From NCBI GenBank assembly GCA_964019335.1, contig OZ025702.1, positions 455,751 through 519,750 on the forward strand: a stretch of 64,000 nucleotides of DNA, read 5' to 3'. A program made the translations under genes and the position numbers. The DNA is from Diplonema japonicum. Lineage: Eukaryota; Euglenozoa; Diplonemea; Diplonemida; Diplonemidae. This document shows positions 1-10,011 of the stretch, in pieces (positions within the stretch are counted from its first letter, which is position 1; each line of letters begins with the position of its first letter). The notes under the pieces were generated by a model, which saw only the letters and a program-made list of their open reading frames with translations, was not told the origin of the DNA and searched no databases.

Positions 1-69
1 TCGGTCTGTTCCCCCTTTTTTTTTGTTTTTATTTTTTTAAATATTCAATAGGAGTCCGAACTCGTTCTG

Positions 70-1498
70 ATGTCTCTTGACGAGCTGAAGGCGACGATGA
101 GAGAGAATGGGGTGGGAGGGGTGCTGGGGGCAAGGATCGAAGTGCAGTGGAAGGTGTTGCAAAAGACACATGTGGCGTGCCATGAGAGGGACCGGAGGGT
201 GGGAGCCGTGAACATGAAGGTAAAGGAAAAGATACAATCACAGAGGGTGAGCAATGAGATCTACGCGTACCAGAAACAGCTGAGCGACCAAATGATCGAA
301 GATCAGGTCGAACGGCAAAAGATAGACCAGGCACGACTGGCGCAGGCTCAGTTCGAGCACCTGGAAGAACTGGAACGGACACAGGCGCGTGTCGCCCGCC
401 CTGACGAACAGCGGCTCCTCAACACCCGCGAGGAGCTGTGGCAGCTCAACTTCGACGAGGCCATCCGAAGCCATGTAGATGCCGCACCTCTCACCTCCAC
501 TTCTCGCCCCACCACTGGCATCCTCTCACCCATACGCCGTCCCCGAAGGGAGCCCAGATCCCCAACCAAGGCCTTTGAGGTCCCCGTTTCCCCCGGCAAG
601 CCGGGCCTCTCCAGACGTACCCGTCTCGCCGCCGACGGTGCCGTGCAGTCCAGGTCAGACCCGAACAGATGTGTCACGGTGTGTTTCTTTGAAAGGGAAA
701 AAAAAAAATGTAAAACCTCAACAGAGCCCCCACCACGACCCCGCCCCGTCCGGCATCCGCGTCCTGTCCCCCCAGCGGTGGGGTGACACCACCACCGAAG
801 GCCCTCCGCAGCGGTTGTGCGTCAAACCCGTGCATGACACACTGACACGCAGGGGCAACCCTTGCGAGATGTCCTTTGACACCCCGACGAAGGCAGCAGG
901 CCCGAAAGGACTCGCATCGCCGTGCAACCCTAACGAGTGTCCTAGCACGCCAGATGCAGCGAGAGCGGCGAAGAGACTGTTTCAAAAGAAAAACGAGAGC
1001 AACCTGCAGAGGGGCACGGATATGTACGCAAGGGAGCTGCCGGTGCCACGGCCGGAAGTGACGGAGAGGAAGAACAAAAGGCGCATAATACTGCCAGATG
1101 AAGGGGGACAGCCGGGGTTCGAGCCAGGGTACATCGGAATCCCTAAGAAAGGCATCTCGCGGTCTGCTTCCACGCCTGCTGTGGTGGCAAATCCGAACTG
1201 CGTGAACAGCGAAGAGCAGGACGCAAGGGTCGGAAGAAGTAATGTTAAGCAGACACAAGGGGACCATGGTGTCATGCCGCCTTGGGTGGGCTCTGCCGAC
1301 CCCACACCGCAACCACATCCTAACAAGCACAGAGACGAAGGCGTCATGCCGTGGGACAACAACACAAAGGTTTCCCCACACAGGAAACGCGTAAGGCCCG
1401 TTCAGCAAAACCAAGCGCAGCAGCGCTCCTCTTCGCACCGCAGAAGAACAGCCCCGAGAAATGACTGCGGCGTCATGCCGGGTGCAGCCGGTTGGTGA
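70..1498 (+). CDS. Two-exon coiled-coil protein with C-terminal GVMP repeats (unknown function)
   Basis: No family was recognised. Two reading frames join through a 46-nt GT-AG intron (679-724, donor gtgtgt, acceptor caacag): exon 1 is 70-678 (203 codons, phase 0) and exon 2 is 725-1498, giving about 460 residues. Residues 1-135 are charged and heptad-like (YQKQLSDQMIEDQVERQK), which suggests a coiled coil. The rest is basic, proline/serine-rich and probably disordered. Three short repeats close the protein: DHGVMPPW, DEGVMPW and DCGVMPG, spaced about 20-60 residues apart, which look like repeated docking motifs. The start is the ATG at 70, just inside the window, so a longer 5' end cannot be excluded. 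Without the intron the first frame would end at 786 in low-complexity arginine/proline sequence, which argues for the splice. Cytoskeletal or flagellar use is a guess only. Confidence 0.7.
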
Positions 1499-1648
1499 GC
1501 ACCGTTCCCCCTACCCTTCCCTTCCCTTCGCTCTTTTTCCCCATTTTTTTCCTTTTTTTTTCTTTTTTAATGTTTAGATCCATGTACTCACTCTGTTGTA
1601 AAAAGTATTAAGAGAGATATAAGAGTATCCCACCCACTCTGCAGGCGT

Positions 1649-3820
1649 ATGATGGTGGATGACTTCCCCAAGAAAGTCCTGTTCCTGGTCTTGGTGCTAT
1701 CGAGGGTAACGGTGAGCAGCACAGGGAGCTGTTGCGAGGGCTTGGATGCTGCGTGTGTTGCGTGTGCGGCTAATATAACGGTGCCGCAGGCATGTCTGAA
1801 GATCTCTCCATGGCTAGCGGGTTGTCCTGCTCAGGACGACTGTAACAACCAACTAACTGGGTCGCCTTGTGATGCGAGCCAGCAGTGCTACGACTGGACG
1901 GGGGAGATCGATGGCATCTACGAGTGTCAATGCGTGGGCGGCCTTGTGGGCCATATGGCCAGCGGCAATGCCAAGTGCTTCTTGAACCCCTGTGACACAC
2001 AAACTTGTTCGTCATTCAACGCTACCTGCACCCTAGATTGGGTGAACGGCCGCCCGACGGCCCTCTGCTCCTCTCTATACCAGCCGTGTTACCGATCTGC
2101 TGACACGCCCTGGCCTCTTAACGCTCCTCAGCCAATCCCTAGCTCTTGGACGGGCCCCCTTGACTCTTGCAACACTTGTTCTTGCTCCAACGGAGTCTTA
2201 ACATGTACCTCTAAAACGTGCCCCCCTCCCGACCGGCTGCTCTGTTCCAATAACACTGACTGTACAGAAGATGGTTATTCTTGCAACGGTTCATTTTGCA
2301 CCCCGCTTCTCTATAACTGTAAGACGCCAGCGACCGAAGGGTGGACGCAGGCGAAGAAGGATTGGTGCTGCAAAAACGGCACATGCACGCCAGCGAACCC
2401 GTGTGCGCGTGACAAGCTCTCGAGTGAGTGTGTACCGAAGGGATGCTGCACTGCGAGCGGCGTAGCATCCTGCGCCGCTTGCATGGCTAACGTGACCATC
2501 GAACATTTCTGTCGTGACAACCCCAGTACCAAAGGGTGTCCGTTATGTGCGGGGTGCAAAGGAAACTGCAGCATCACCGAGGAGGAGGGCGTTATCCAGA
2601 CGAACTGCACCAACTCCACCATGCAATGCGAAAAGCAGACTAGCCTCGACGAGTGCGTGGGCCCCTGCCAGTGGCACCTTTCGAACCAAGTCTGTGTTGA
2701 CGCAAAAACATTCTGCTCAGGATGCGAAATCGGGTGTGAGAGCAACGGGAAGTACATCGCCTGTGCTGCGTACAATGCGTGGTCAGAGTGCCCAGTGGAG
2801 CGCTCCTGCTTTGGGGTCAACCCGAGCAATATGAATGACCGATTCTGTTGTCCAGACGGGCAGTACTGCAGCACGGAATGGCATAAAGGTGGCGAGTTCG
2901 GTGTTTTTGGCGGTGTTTGCATTCCCCACTACGACCCCTGCCAGCAGCACACCTGCTCTGCAGGGGACACTTGCGTAACGGAATCCGGAAAACCGTCGTG
3001 CAAGCGCACCGTCCCGGAGTTTGCGTTCGACTGCCCACCAGGGCAGCGGTCCATGCCTTCGTACTCCGGCAGGAACATCAACCATACCTGCACACCAATT
3101 TTCCCTTCAAACCCTTGCAAGGATCAGTGTGCTGATGGGTACACATGCACAGTGAGCGTGAAGGACAACCACAGAGTGGCTGCGTGCCGCAAGGACAGCT
3201 TCAACGCAAAGTGCAACACAATCCGAGCCAACCAAGGCCTTCCTGTGTGCACATATGAATGTGAAGTCCTGTACGAGGACAACACAAGGTACGCCCATCA
3301 CCCCACACACACAACTGAACAGGTGCATTGAGATCGATGGTGTGGATAAGTGCAAAGATACATTGGTGTGGCCCCCTCTAGGTGTGCAGGGCTGCACCAT
3401 TGATGCAGACTGCAGGGTATTGTTTTTTTCCCCTTTTTTTCTTAAACAACGCAATTTGACAGACGGGCGAGTACTGCACAGGGTTCACCCCCATACCGCT
3501 GTGCAACGCATCCTGCGGCAGCGTGACGGAGTATTTGCGCAACGGGTTCAGATCCTGCGAGCCCGCGCGCTTCACCTGCAGCATGGACACGCGTGCCCTG
3601 TGGACCACCGAAGAGACCAACTACTGCTGTGGGATGATGGAGGTGTGCACAACATGTATCCCCCCCTTCACGCCACTCAGATCGGCTGCAGCGCGTACAA
3701 CTGTCTCGAAGGTGACCCTGACAACTGGCATCAGGAAAAGGCGGCGTACTGCTGCTCACGGGTAGGGCTGGGTTGTTTAGTGGTATGCATTCACTGAAAA
3801 AAAAAAGGAAAAAAAAAAGG

Positions 3821-3852
<32 letters not shown>

Positions 3853-5564
3853 ATAATCCCATTTCCACAGGGATTTGACTGCACATCGAGGCGGCCATAC
3901 AGCGAATGGTCGTTTAAAAAGAGAGTCCACTGCTGCAACGAAGGGGTGGGCTGCCCAGCACCTCGGTATTCATGCGAAGGGGACGAGGCAGCATGGAAAC
4001 AGGAGGAGAAAGACGCGTGCTGCACATTGAAGGGAAAGGTATTCATACCCCACAACCAACAAAAAAAACCCACACACAGGGATGCCCTGCTGGGGGTTTC
4101 AAGTGCAACGAAGGGATAACAGAACCCGCGAACAAGGAATGGTGCTGCAGGACACAACAGCTTCTGTGCGAAGCGGTGGAGACATACCAGTGCAACGAGC
4201 AGTACAAGGAAAAATGGAACGCGGAAGAGAGAAAATGGTGCTGTTACAACAGGGCAATAGGGTGCGAGGTACTACGCGGGTGGGCTTGCTTCGAGAGCGA
4301 CCGAACAAAATGGTCGTTGGGCCAACAGCAGTGGTGCTGCGACACCTACGGAATGGGATGCGGCGGGCAGTTCGATGCGCTGTACTGCTCACAAGACATC
4401 CTGCAGTGGTCCAAGGATAAAAACGAAACGTGTTGTACCATCCACGGTATGGGATGCCCGGTAGCGTGCGAGCTCCCTTCGGACCACCTCAACCATGACC
4501 AACAACAATACTGCTGTGACACGCTCGGCTCGCACTGCCAACAGCAAACCGGTTCCTCAGTATCCCTCCCGTCCACCCCACGAGGATCTTCGCGTGTACT
4601 TATCCTCCTCAAATCCAACTGGGTTCAAGTCCGATCCAAGCCGAAAATATTCGTCTGGAAGCTCCGAGCAACCATCGCGGCCATCAACGCCGAACTGATC
4701 TCGCGATTTGAAACCATACAAATCCGCAAAGTGTATTACACCAGTTCGGGTGGAAAGCCTTTAGAATACGCGTCACTGCAACAAGAATGGGAGAAATCCC
4801 AGAACGAGGCGTGGGGTGGTTCGAAGGAGAAACAAAGCGCTGTTCTAGTAGCACCGAAGAATAGGAAATCAACCGGCCTCGCATCGACGGTATCTGGGTA
4901 TTACACATCTGCACAAGATGTTATAGGTGTCGAGCTTGACATTCCGAGCGAACACTTTTCATCGTTAAGTTATTACATGAGCCAGGCGGAGGAACAACGC
5001 GGTGTTCTTGCAGGTGGCAGGCAAGGGACGGGGATGGTCATTGTCCCCGTTCGTGGTTGGGGTAGAATTGTTGACTCCTCTACAAAATCTCCAGAGGGAA
5101 CTCATGAACATTCTGGCCACGATGAGGACGATTCTGACCGGGCACAGTATTCTGTAGGACTGTTAGCCGTGCCTGTCGTTCTTGCTTGCTTGGTTCTCAG
5201 CATGTTAGTCATTTTAGTGTATTACAGAAAATATTTTTCAAACGATACTATCGTGACCATGAATACCTTTCGGGATCTTGAGAAGAATCAAGAAAAGGGG
5301 CATAACTACATCCCGCCGCTTGTAGTGACCGCGAACCCTGATGAGGTGACGACGCACTCTTTTTCGTACGCGGAGTCGAGCAATTTGCATAACACATTTA
5401 ACGGTGGGGTTCACGAAGAATGCGGAGCGGGGGAGCCAAAGAATCCCTTGAAGTTGGAGAATTTGAAATTGCTTCAGGCTGAACTAGCTGAATCAGAGGC
5501 CGCAAGGCAGTTCGGAGATGAGTATAACTTGAGTGTTTTACCAACTCCATTGCCTTTTCGATAA
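1649..5564 (+). CDS. Cysteine-rich type I membrane protein with CC-x4-GC repeats, six exons
   Basis: Exons inferred from frame and GT-AG sites: 1649-3288, 3323-3416, 3463-3642, 3681-3782, 3871-4038, 4080-5564 (introns 34, 46, 38, 88 and 41 nt), giving about 1222 residues. The N-terminus is a signal peptide (hydrophobic VLFLVLVLSRVTV). Residues up to about 730 are packed with cysteines and N-glycosylation sequons. About ten copies follow of a 35-40-residue unit whose core is W-x(5-6)-K/Q-x-(W/Y)CC-x4-GC (for example EERKWCCYNRAIGC, GQQQWCCDTYGMGC); an isolated earlier copy is KKDWCCKNGTC. A unique extracellular region, one membrane span near residues 1085-1110 (GLLAVPVVLACLVLSMLVIL) and a roughly 110-residue cytoplasmic tail complete it. 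Each intron falls inside or between repeats in phase, and splicing restores the repeat. Probably a surface adhesion or receptor-like protein; ligand unknown. The start ATG lies 6 nt after a ctctgcag acceptor. Confidence 0.82.
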
Positions 5565-5615
5565 GAAATGGGGTGGTCAGAAGAGCAGTTTTCTCAGAAA
5601 ATAAAAGAAGAAGGG

Positions 5616-5618
<3 letters not shown>

Positions 5619-5647
<29 letters not shown>
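5619..5647. repeat. (GT)n dinucleotide microsatellite
   Basis: About 14 uninterrupted GT units, 55 nt after the stop of the CC-repeat protein gene and next to T and C runs. Confidence 0.95.
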
Positions 5648-6665
5648 GTTTTGTTGTTGTGTGTTTTTTTTTTTTTTTTTCCCCCCTTTTTTTTTTCCTT
5701 CCTCCTCCCCTTCCCCTTCCCACCTAATAGGGTATTTTCTATTCAGTTAGTCTTTGCCGAAGGGTCAAAATAAAAAATTAAAAAAAAAGAATGGAGGAAA
5801 GAAAAAAAAAAGAAAAAGAAACAAAAATAGTAAATTTGTCGCTTTGAGGGGGGGGGGTGCAAAAGTAACAAAAAAAGAAATCTAGTGTCAAGTACATCCT
5901 TTCTCAACACAGTAAGAAAGAAAAAAAAAAAGGACAAGTTTATAAACATCAATTTTTTTTCTCCCTCTCCTAACCACATTGCAATTTGAACAGCGAAATA
6001 AACAAGAAAAAAAAAGACAGCAAAAAAAAATAAAAAAAGAAGAAAAAGAAAAAAAGGAGTGCCAAAAAGCCGAACGCAAGGGAGAGGGGGGGGGGGGGGG
6101 GGGGAGGGAGAATCTAACCAGTCTTAGCTACCAGAAAAAGAAAAAAGAAGGGAAAAAAAAAAAAAAAAAAAACAGCGCCAACACGGCCAAATATTTGTGG
6201 GTTTGGACACCGAACGCTCGCCTGCCCTTCAGAATCCTCTTCACCCTTTTTTTCTGAATGTCTCTTTTTTTTTTTCTCTTTTTTCCCCCCCTCCAAACGA
6301 TGAACAAACTTGTTATGGTAATTATCAAATAAAGAATGCTTGGACAAGCCAACGTGCCCGCAAAAAAAGAATAATCGCTGTATTAGACAAATGATATCCT
6401 CCCCCCCCCCCCCCCCCCCTAATGATATCCCCCCCCCCTAAACTAAGAGCAACTTTTCCTGTTCTTTTTTTTATATTTTTTTTTATTTCGTGCATTACTT
6501 CCCTTTCATTACATGCCCCGCCCCTTATTTGTTTTTTCCGGAATTTTTTTTTTTACTTCTTCTTTCCCCCCTTTTTCTGGGAAAGTGGGAAAAAAAAAAA
6601 AAAAAAAAAAGAAACCAAACAATGTGAACCCCCTCCGCCGTCTCGCGGTCTCTTCTTCTTCTTTC

Positions 6666-6865
6666 NNNNNNNNNNNNNNNNNNNNNNNNNNNNNNNNNNN
6701 NNNNNNNNNNNNNNNNNNNNNNNNNNNNNNNNNNNNNNNNNNNNNNNNNNNNNNNNNNNNNNNNNNNNNNNNNNNNNNNNNNNNNNNNNNNNNNNNNNNN
6801 NNNNNNNNNNNNNNNNNNNNNNNNNNNNNNNNNNNNNNNNNNNNNNNNNNNNNNNNNNNNNNNNN
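6666..6865. other. Assembly gap (200 N)
   Basis: Exactly 200 consecutive N, a typical fixed-size scaffold gap, bordered by homopolymer-rich sequence that probably broke the assembly. Confidence 0.99.
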
Positions 6866-7771
6866 AATATAAAAAAGGAAAGGAGTCCCTTTCTTTTTTT
6901 TCTGTCTTTTTTTTTTTTCTCGAAGAAAAAAAAAAAGAAGAAGGAAGAAGAAAAGAAAAATAATAATAGACAGTACGCGCCTTTAAACATGGGACAGGAA
7001 TCATGGGGAGGCACGGCAGGCCAAAAAAAAAAAAAAAAAGAACACTCTCTTTCTCGAGAAAAGAAAAGAAAATCGACTACTGTCTTGTTCTGCATGATGA
7101 ACTCGATGGAAGAAGAGGAGGAAAGAAAAAAAAAAAAAAAAACGAAATTTTTAACGGAAATCATATTTAGAAGAGATTAGAACTCTTGTATTGCATACCC
7201 TTCCCCAGTAACGTTGGCCAGTTTCCTTTAAAAAAAAAATGTGTCATAAGAGAAATTGAGGGCAGCAGGACCATTGTCTTCTTGGCATTGGTCTCAGATG
7301 TGTGATGGAACCTGCGCGAGTCAAAGTGAGGGGGAATGGTGCATAAAGATTCCCTTTCATGGGTTGGCATATTATTAGCAGCACAATGGGTGTCCAGTTT
7401 TTTTTTTTTTTTTTTTTTTTTTTATTCCCAGCAAAATAATGGCGGAGAGGGCAGGGGTGTAGGACCTTCCCTCAACTTAGTTTTTCTTTCTTTTTTTTTT
7501 TTTTTTTTTTCTTGGAAGAGAATCATTGGTATTCCTTCAAAAAATAGGGGGGGAAGGGTAGACCCCTTTTCCCCTTTTAAAGCGTTTTTTTTTTTCCCCT
7601 GTGTAATGATTTTCTTTTCTTCCCTTTACCCAGAGTGGTTGGAAGACAAAGAATATATTGAAAAGGCTTCAGTGGGTCTGGTGCATCTGTATGTACTGAA
7701 AACTTTTTTTTTTAAAAGATTTTAAAAAGCGAGTGTTGTTCCCCTCCAAAGGAAGTACCCTTTCATTACCT

Positions 7772-7812
<41 letters not shown>

Positions 7813-8223
7813 CCCTGAGAAGAAGAAAGGGGGAAAGGAATGGAAAGAAAAAGAACAGGGTGGATGATGAGAGGCATACTCTCGTGGTCCCTCTCTCCTT
7901 TTCTTTTTATTCTCTTTTGCCCCCCCGTGTAGGGAAGGGGAAAAAAATGAAGAACCCCCCCTTTTTTTTCTTTTTTGTACTAAAGTCTTTTTTTTTTCCC
8001 CCCTAAAAAGAAGCATTCACGGAAGGAATGGAAGAAGAACAAATGAGCCGGAACCAATGAAAGAAAAAGAAAATGGGGGGAGGGGTTAAGTATTGGGATA
8101 CCGGGAGTTTTAAAAGGCCCCCAGGTGACATACCTTTCCCTTCCTCCCCTTTTTTTTAAAAAACTCTGTTGTTGGAGTATATTCGTCCAACCCCCTTCCT
8201 GTGGTTTCTTTTCCCCTCGCCCT

Positions 8224-8263
<40 letters not shown>

Positions 8264-8787
8264 AATCGGTGTTGTGTGTTAACTGGTTTCTACCAAACAC
8301 ATCCAAAAGCAACTACTTTTTTTTTTTTTTTTTTTTTCCACCTCCCGTTCTTACCTTCTCCCCCCCTTCAGTTTTTTTTTTTTTTTTTTCGTGAGCACCA
8401 GAGGGCCACCTCTTTTAAAAAAGAAAAAAAAGGAAAAGGGGGGAAAAAAACAAAAAAAAAAAAACAAAAAGTTATTTTTGCACTGTTTTTTTTCGAGCCA
8501 CCAACATACAAAACCTTTTTCAGAGGTACAAAAAAAAAAAAAAAAGAAGAACCCCCTTAAGAAAAGTACTGCCATCTAAACAAAAAAAGGGGAACGTTTG
8601 GCCAGCGTGTTTCGGGTTTTTTATTTAAAAAGAAAAGACTTCTCCAGTTTTTTTTTTCTTTACCCTGACATCGTAAAACCAAAACAACGGCCAGTTCCTT
8701 TCTTTTTTTTTCCCCCCCCTTAATTTTCTTTTTAATTTTCTTTTCGTCTGTGCAACTCTTTTTTTGGGTTGGTCCGATCTCGCCCCC

Positions 8788-10011
8788 ATGGCAAGACAGG
8801 CGGAAACCATCAAGAAGAAGTGCACGACGCTGGTGCATCTCACGCTACACAAGAAGTCCTCGTTGGATGAGGCCAACAAAATGTTCACCACCTGGGTTGG
8901 AGGTAAGGACTTCGACCTCTCCAGGCCGAGGGTATACCCGGAGTGCGCGAAGACCACGGTCTGTGTGGCATCCAACAGAGCACCGGAGCTACTAGGTAGG
9001 AGTGGCAAGGACGGGATCACCGCAAGGCTGCCGATGGATGAGACCTCTGACAGCGTGGTGTGGCTGAAGAAGGGTATGACACTCGAGATGGCCGTCTCGG
9101 TGGCACAGAAGTACCAGCAATACGCTGGGGTTGCGGTGGACCAGCGACAGCGGGTTGGTATTCGTGTGGCGCCGGGTACAGCGGAGAACGAACTCCGGAA
9201 GAACCTCGAAGCCAAGGGTCTAGCGACACCGCAGACGGAGGCTTGGTATCTGGAGAAGGTGCCACGCGACATGAGACCAACAGAGCTCAAGATGATGTTG
9301 GCTGCATGGGGGTGGACGGTCGAGGTGACTCGGTCATCCCTAAGAGGGTCGACCAAAAGGTGGATGCTGCTAGCACAGAAGGAGCCACCCGGGTTCGAGG
9401 TGCCGCTGTTCGGTGGGATCGGACTGCTAAGGAAGAAGAACGAGCGCCGAGTGGACGCCAAGATGGAGGAGACCGACGCGGAGAAGGGCGACGTGACATC
9501 GAAGACTGTGGTAAACCAAAGACCGAAAAAGACGGCTGGGGCGAAGGCGAAGAACCCGAATGCGAGAGACCCGAAGGCGAAAAACCCAAAGGCGAAAAAC
9601 CCGAAGGCGAAGAAGGAAGGTGTAGGGATCGGCGGGACTGTGACGTTCCAAGGTGGCACGACGAGCGCCTGGAAACCCCAACAACCTTCGTTGTCGTCCC
9701 CGCAGCCTACACCACCGAACTGGGCGGACATGGTGAACGGCATCATCGCAGAGGCACTGAAACCCATCGTCCAACAGATCCAGCAACTGCAGCAGGCCGT
9801 ACAGCAGGTTACCGCTACCAAGAAACCAGAACCGACCCCGCCCACCCAAGACCCGCTTGGAGCTACCGATGTGGTACAAAGGTTGATCGCGCAGGCAATG
9901 GCGCCTATGGTGCAACAGCTAGGCGCAACTCAACAACTTCTACAACAACATCAACAAAAACAACAACATCAGAAGTGTGCAACAGGGAAGAGCACACATC
10001 GCCAAAGATGA
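8788..10011 (+). CDS. LINE-A ORF1 protein (putative nucleic-acid-binding)
   Basis: 407 residues from the ATG at 8788; the frame is open slightly upstream but only with a TTG. The middle (about residues 135-215) is related to the ORF1 of LINE-C at 58.6-60.9 kb: compare ...VPRDMRPTELKMMLAAWGW with ...VPSSMNGLELEDRLKRSGW. That suggests a conserved alpha/beta, possibly RRM-like, RNA-binding module. A lysine-rich stretch with repeated PKAKN units follows, then a glutamine-rich segment (IVQQIQQLQQAVQQV) that should form a coiled coil, perhaps for ORF1p multimerisation. Unlike LINE-C there is no OTU-like N-terminal domain. The stop TGA (10009-10011) overlaps the ORF2 start ATG (10008-10010). Confidence 0.85.
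   Translation: MARQAETIKKKCTTLVHLTLHKKSSLDEANKMFTTWVGGKDFDLSRPRVYPECAKTTVCVASNRAPELLGRSGKDGITARLPMDETSDSVVWLKKGMTLEMAVSVAQKYQQYAGVAVDQRQRVGIRVAPGTAENELRKNLEAKGLATPQTEAWYLEKVPRDMRPTELKMMLAAWGWTVEVTRSSLRGSTKRWMLLAQKEPPGFEVPLFGGIGLLRKKNERRVDAKMEETDAEKGDVTSKTVVNQRPKKTAGAKAKNPNARDPKAKNPKAKNPKAKKEGVGIGGTVTFQGGTTSAWKPQQPSLSSPQPTPPNWADMVNGIIAEALKPIVQQIQQLQQAVQQVTATKKPEPTPPTQDPLGATDVVQRLIAQAMAPMVQQLGATQQLLQQHQQKQQHQKCATGKSTHRQR
10008..10011 (+). promoter_or_regulatory. ATGA stop-start overlap between LINE-A ORF1 and ORF2
   Basis: The TGA closing ORF1 shares two bases with the ATG opening ORF2. In other non-LTR elements such overlaps allow termination-coupled reinitiation, letting one RNA yield a smaller amount of ORF2. 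Coupling itself is inferred here. Confidence 0.75.

Larger units (their letters stand above)
5565..8765. other. Low-complexity spacer with assembly gap
   Basis: About 3.2 kb of homopolymer tracts (long A, T, C and G runs), short degenerate stretches and a (GT)n tract. 200 N occupy 6666-6865, so the distance is nominal. All open frames here encode runs of K, F or P and are not credible genes. I see no RNA gene. Confidence 0.85.

Noticed and set aside
6114-8838. Many ORFs of F, K, G or P runs in the spacer
   Set aside because: Homopolymer translations in several frames; no start context, domain or codon signal.
9060-10007. Upstream extension of LINE-A ORF2 in the same frame
   Set aside because: It overlaps ORF1 in another frame, gives Arg/Glu/Gly-rich nonsense, and the ATGA overlap gives a better start.
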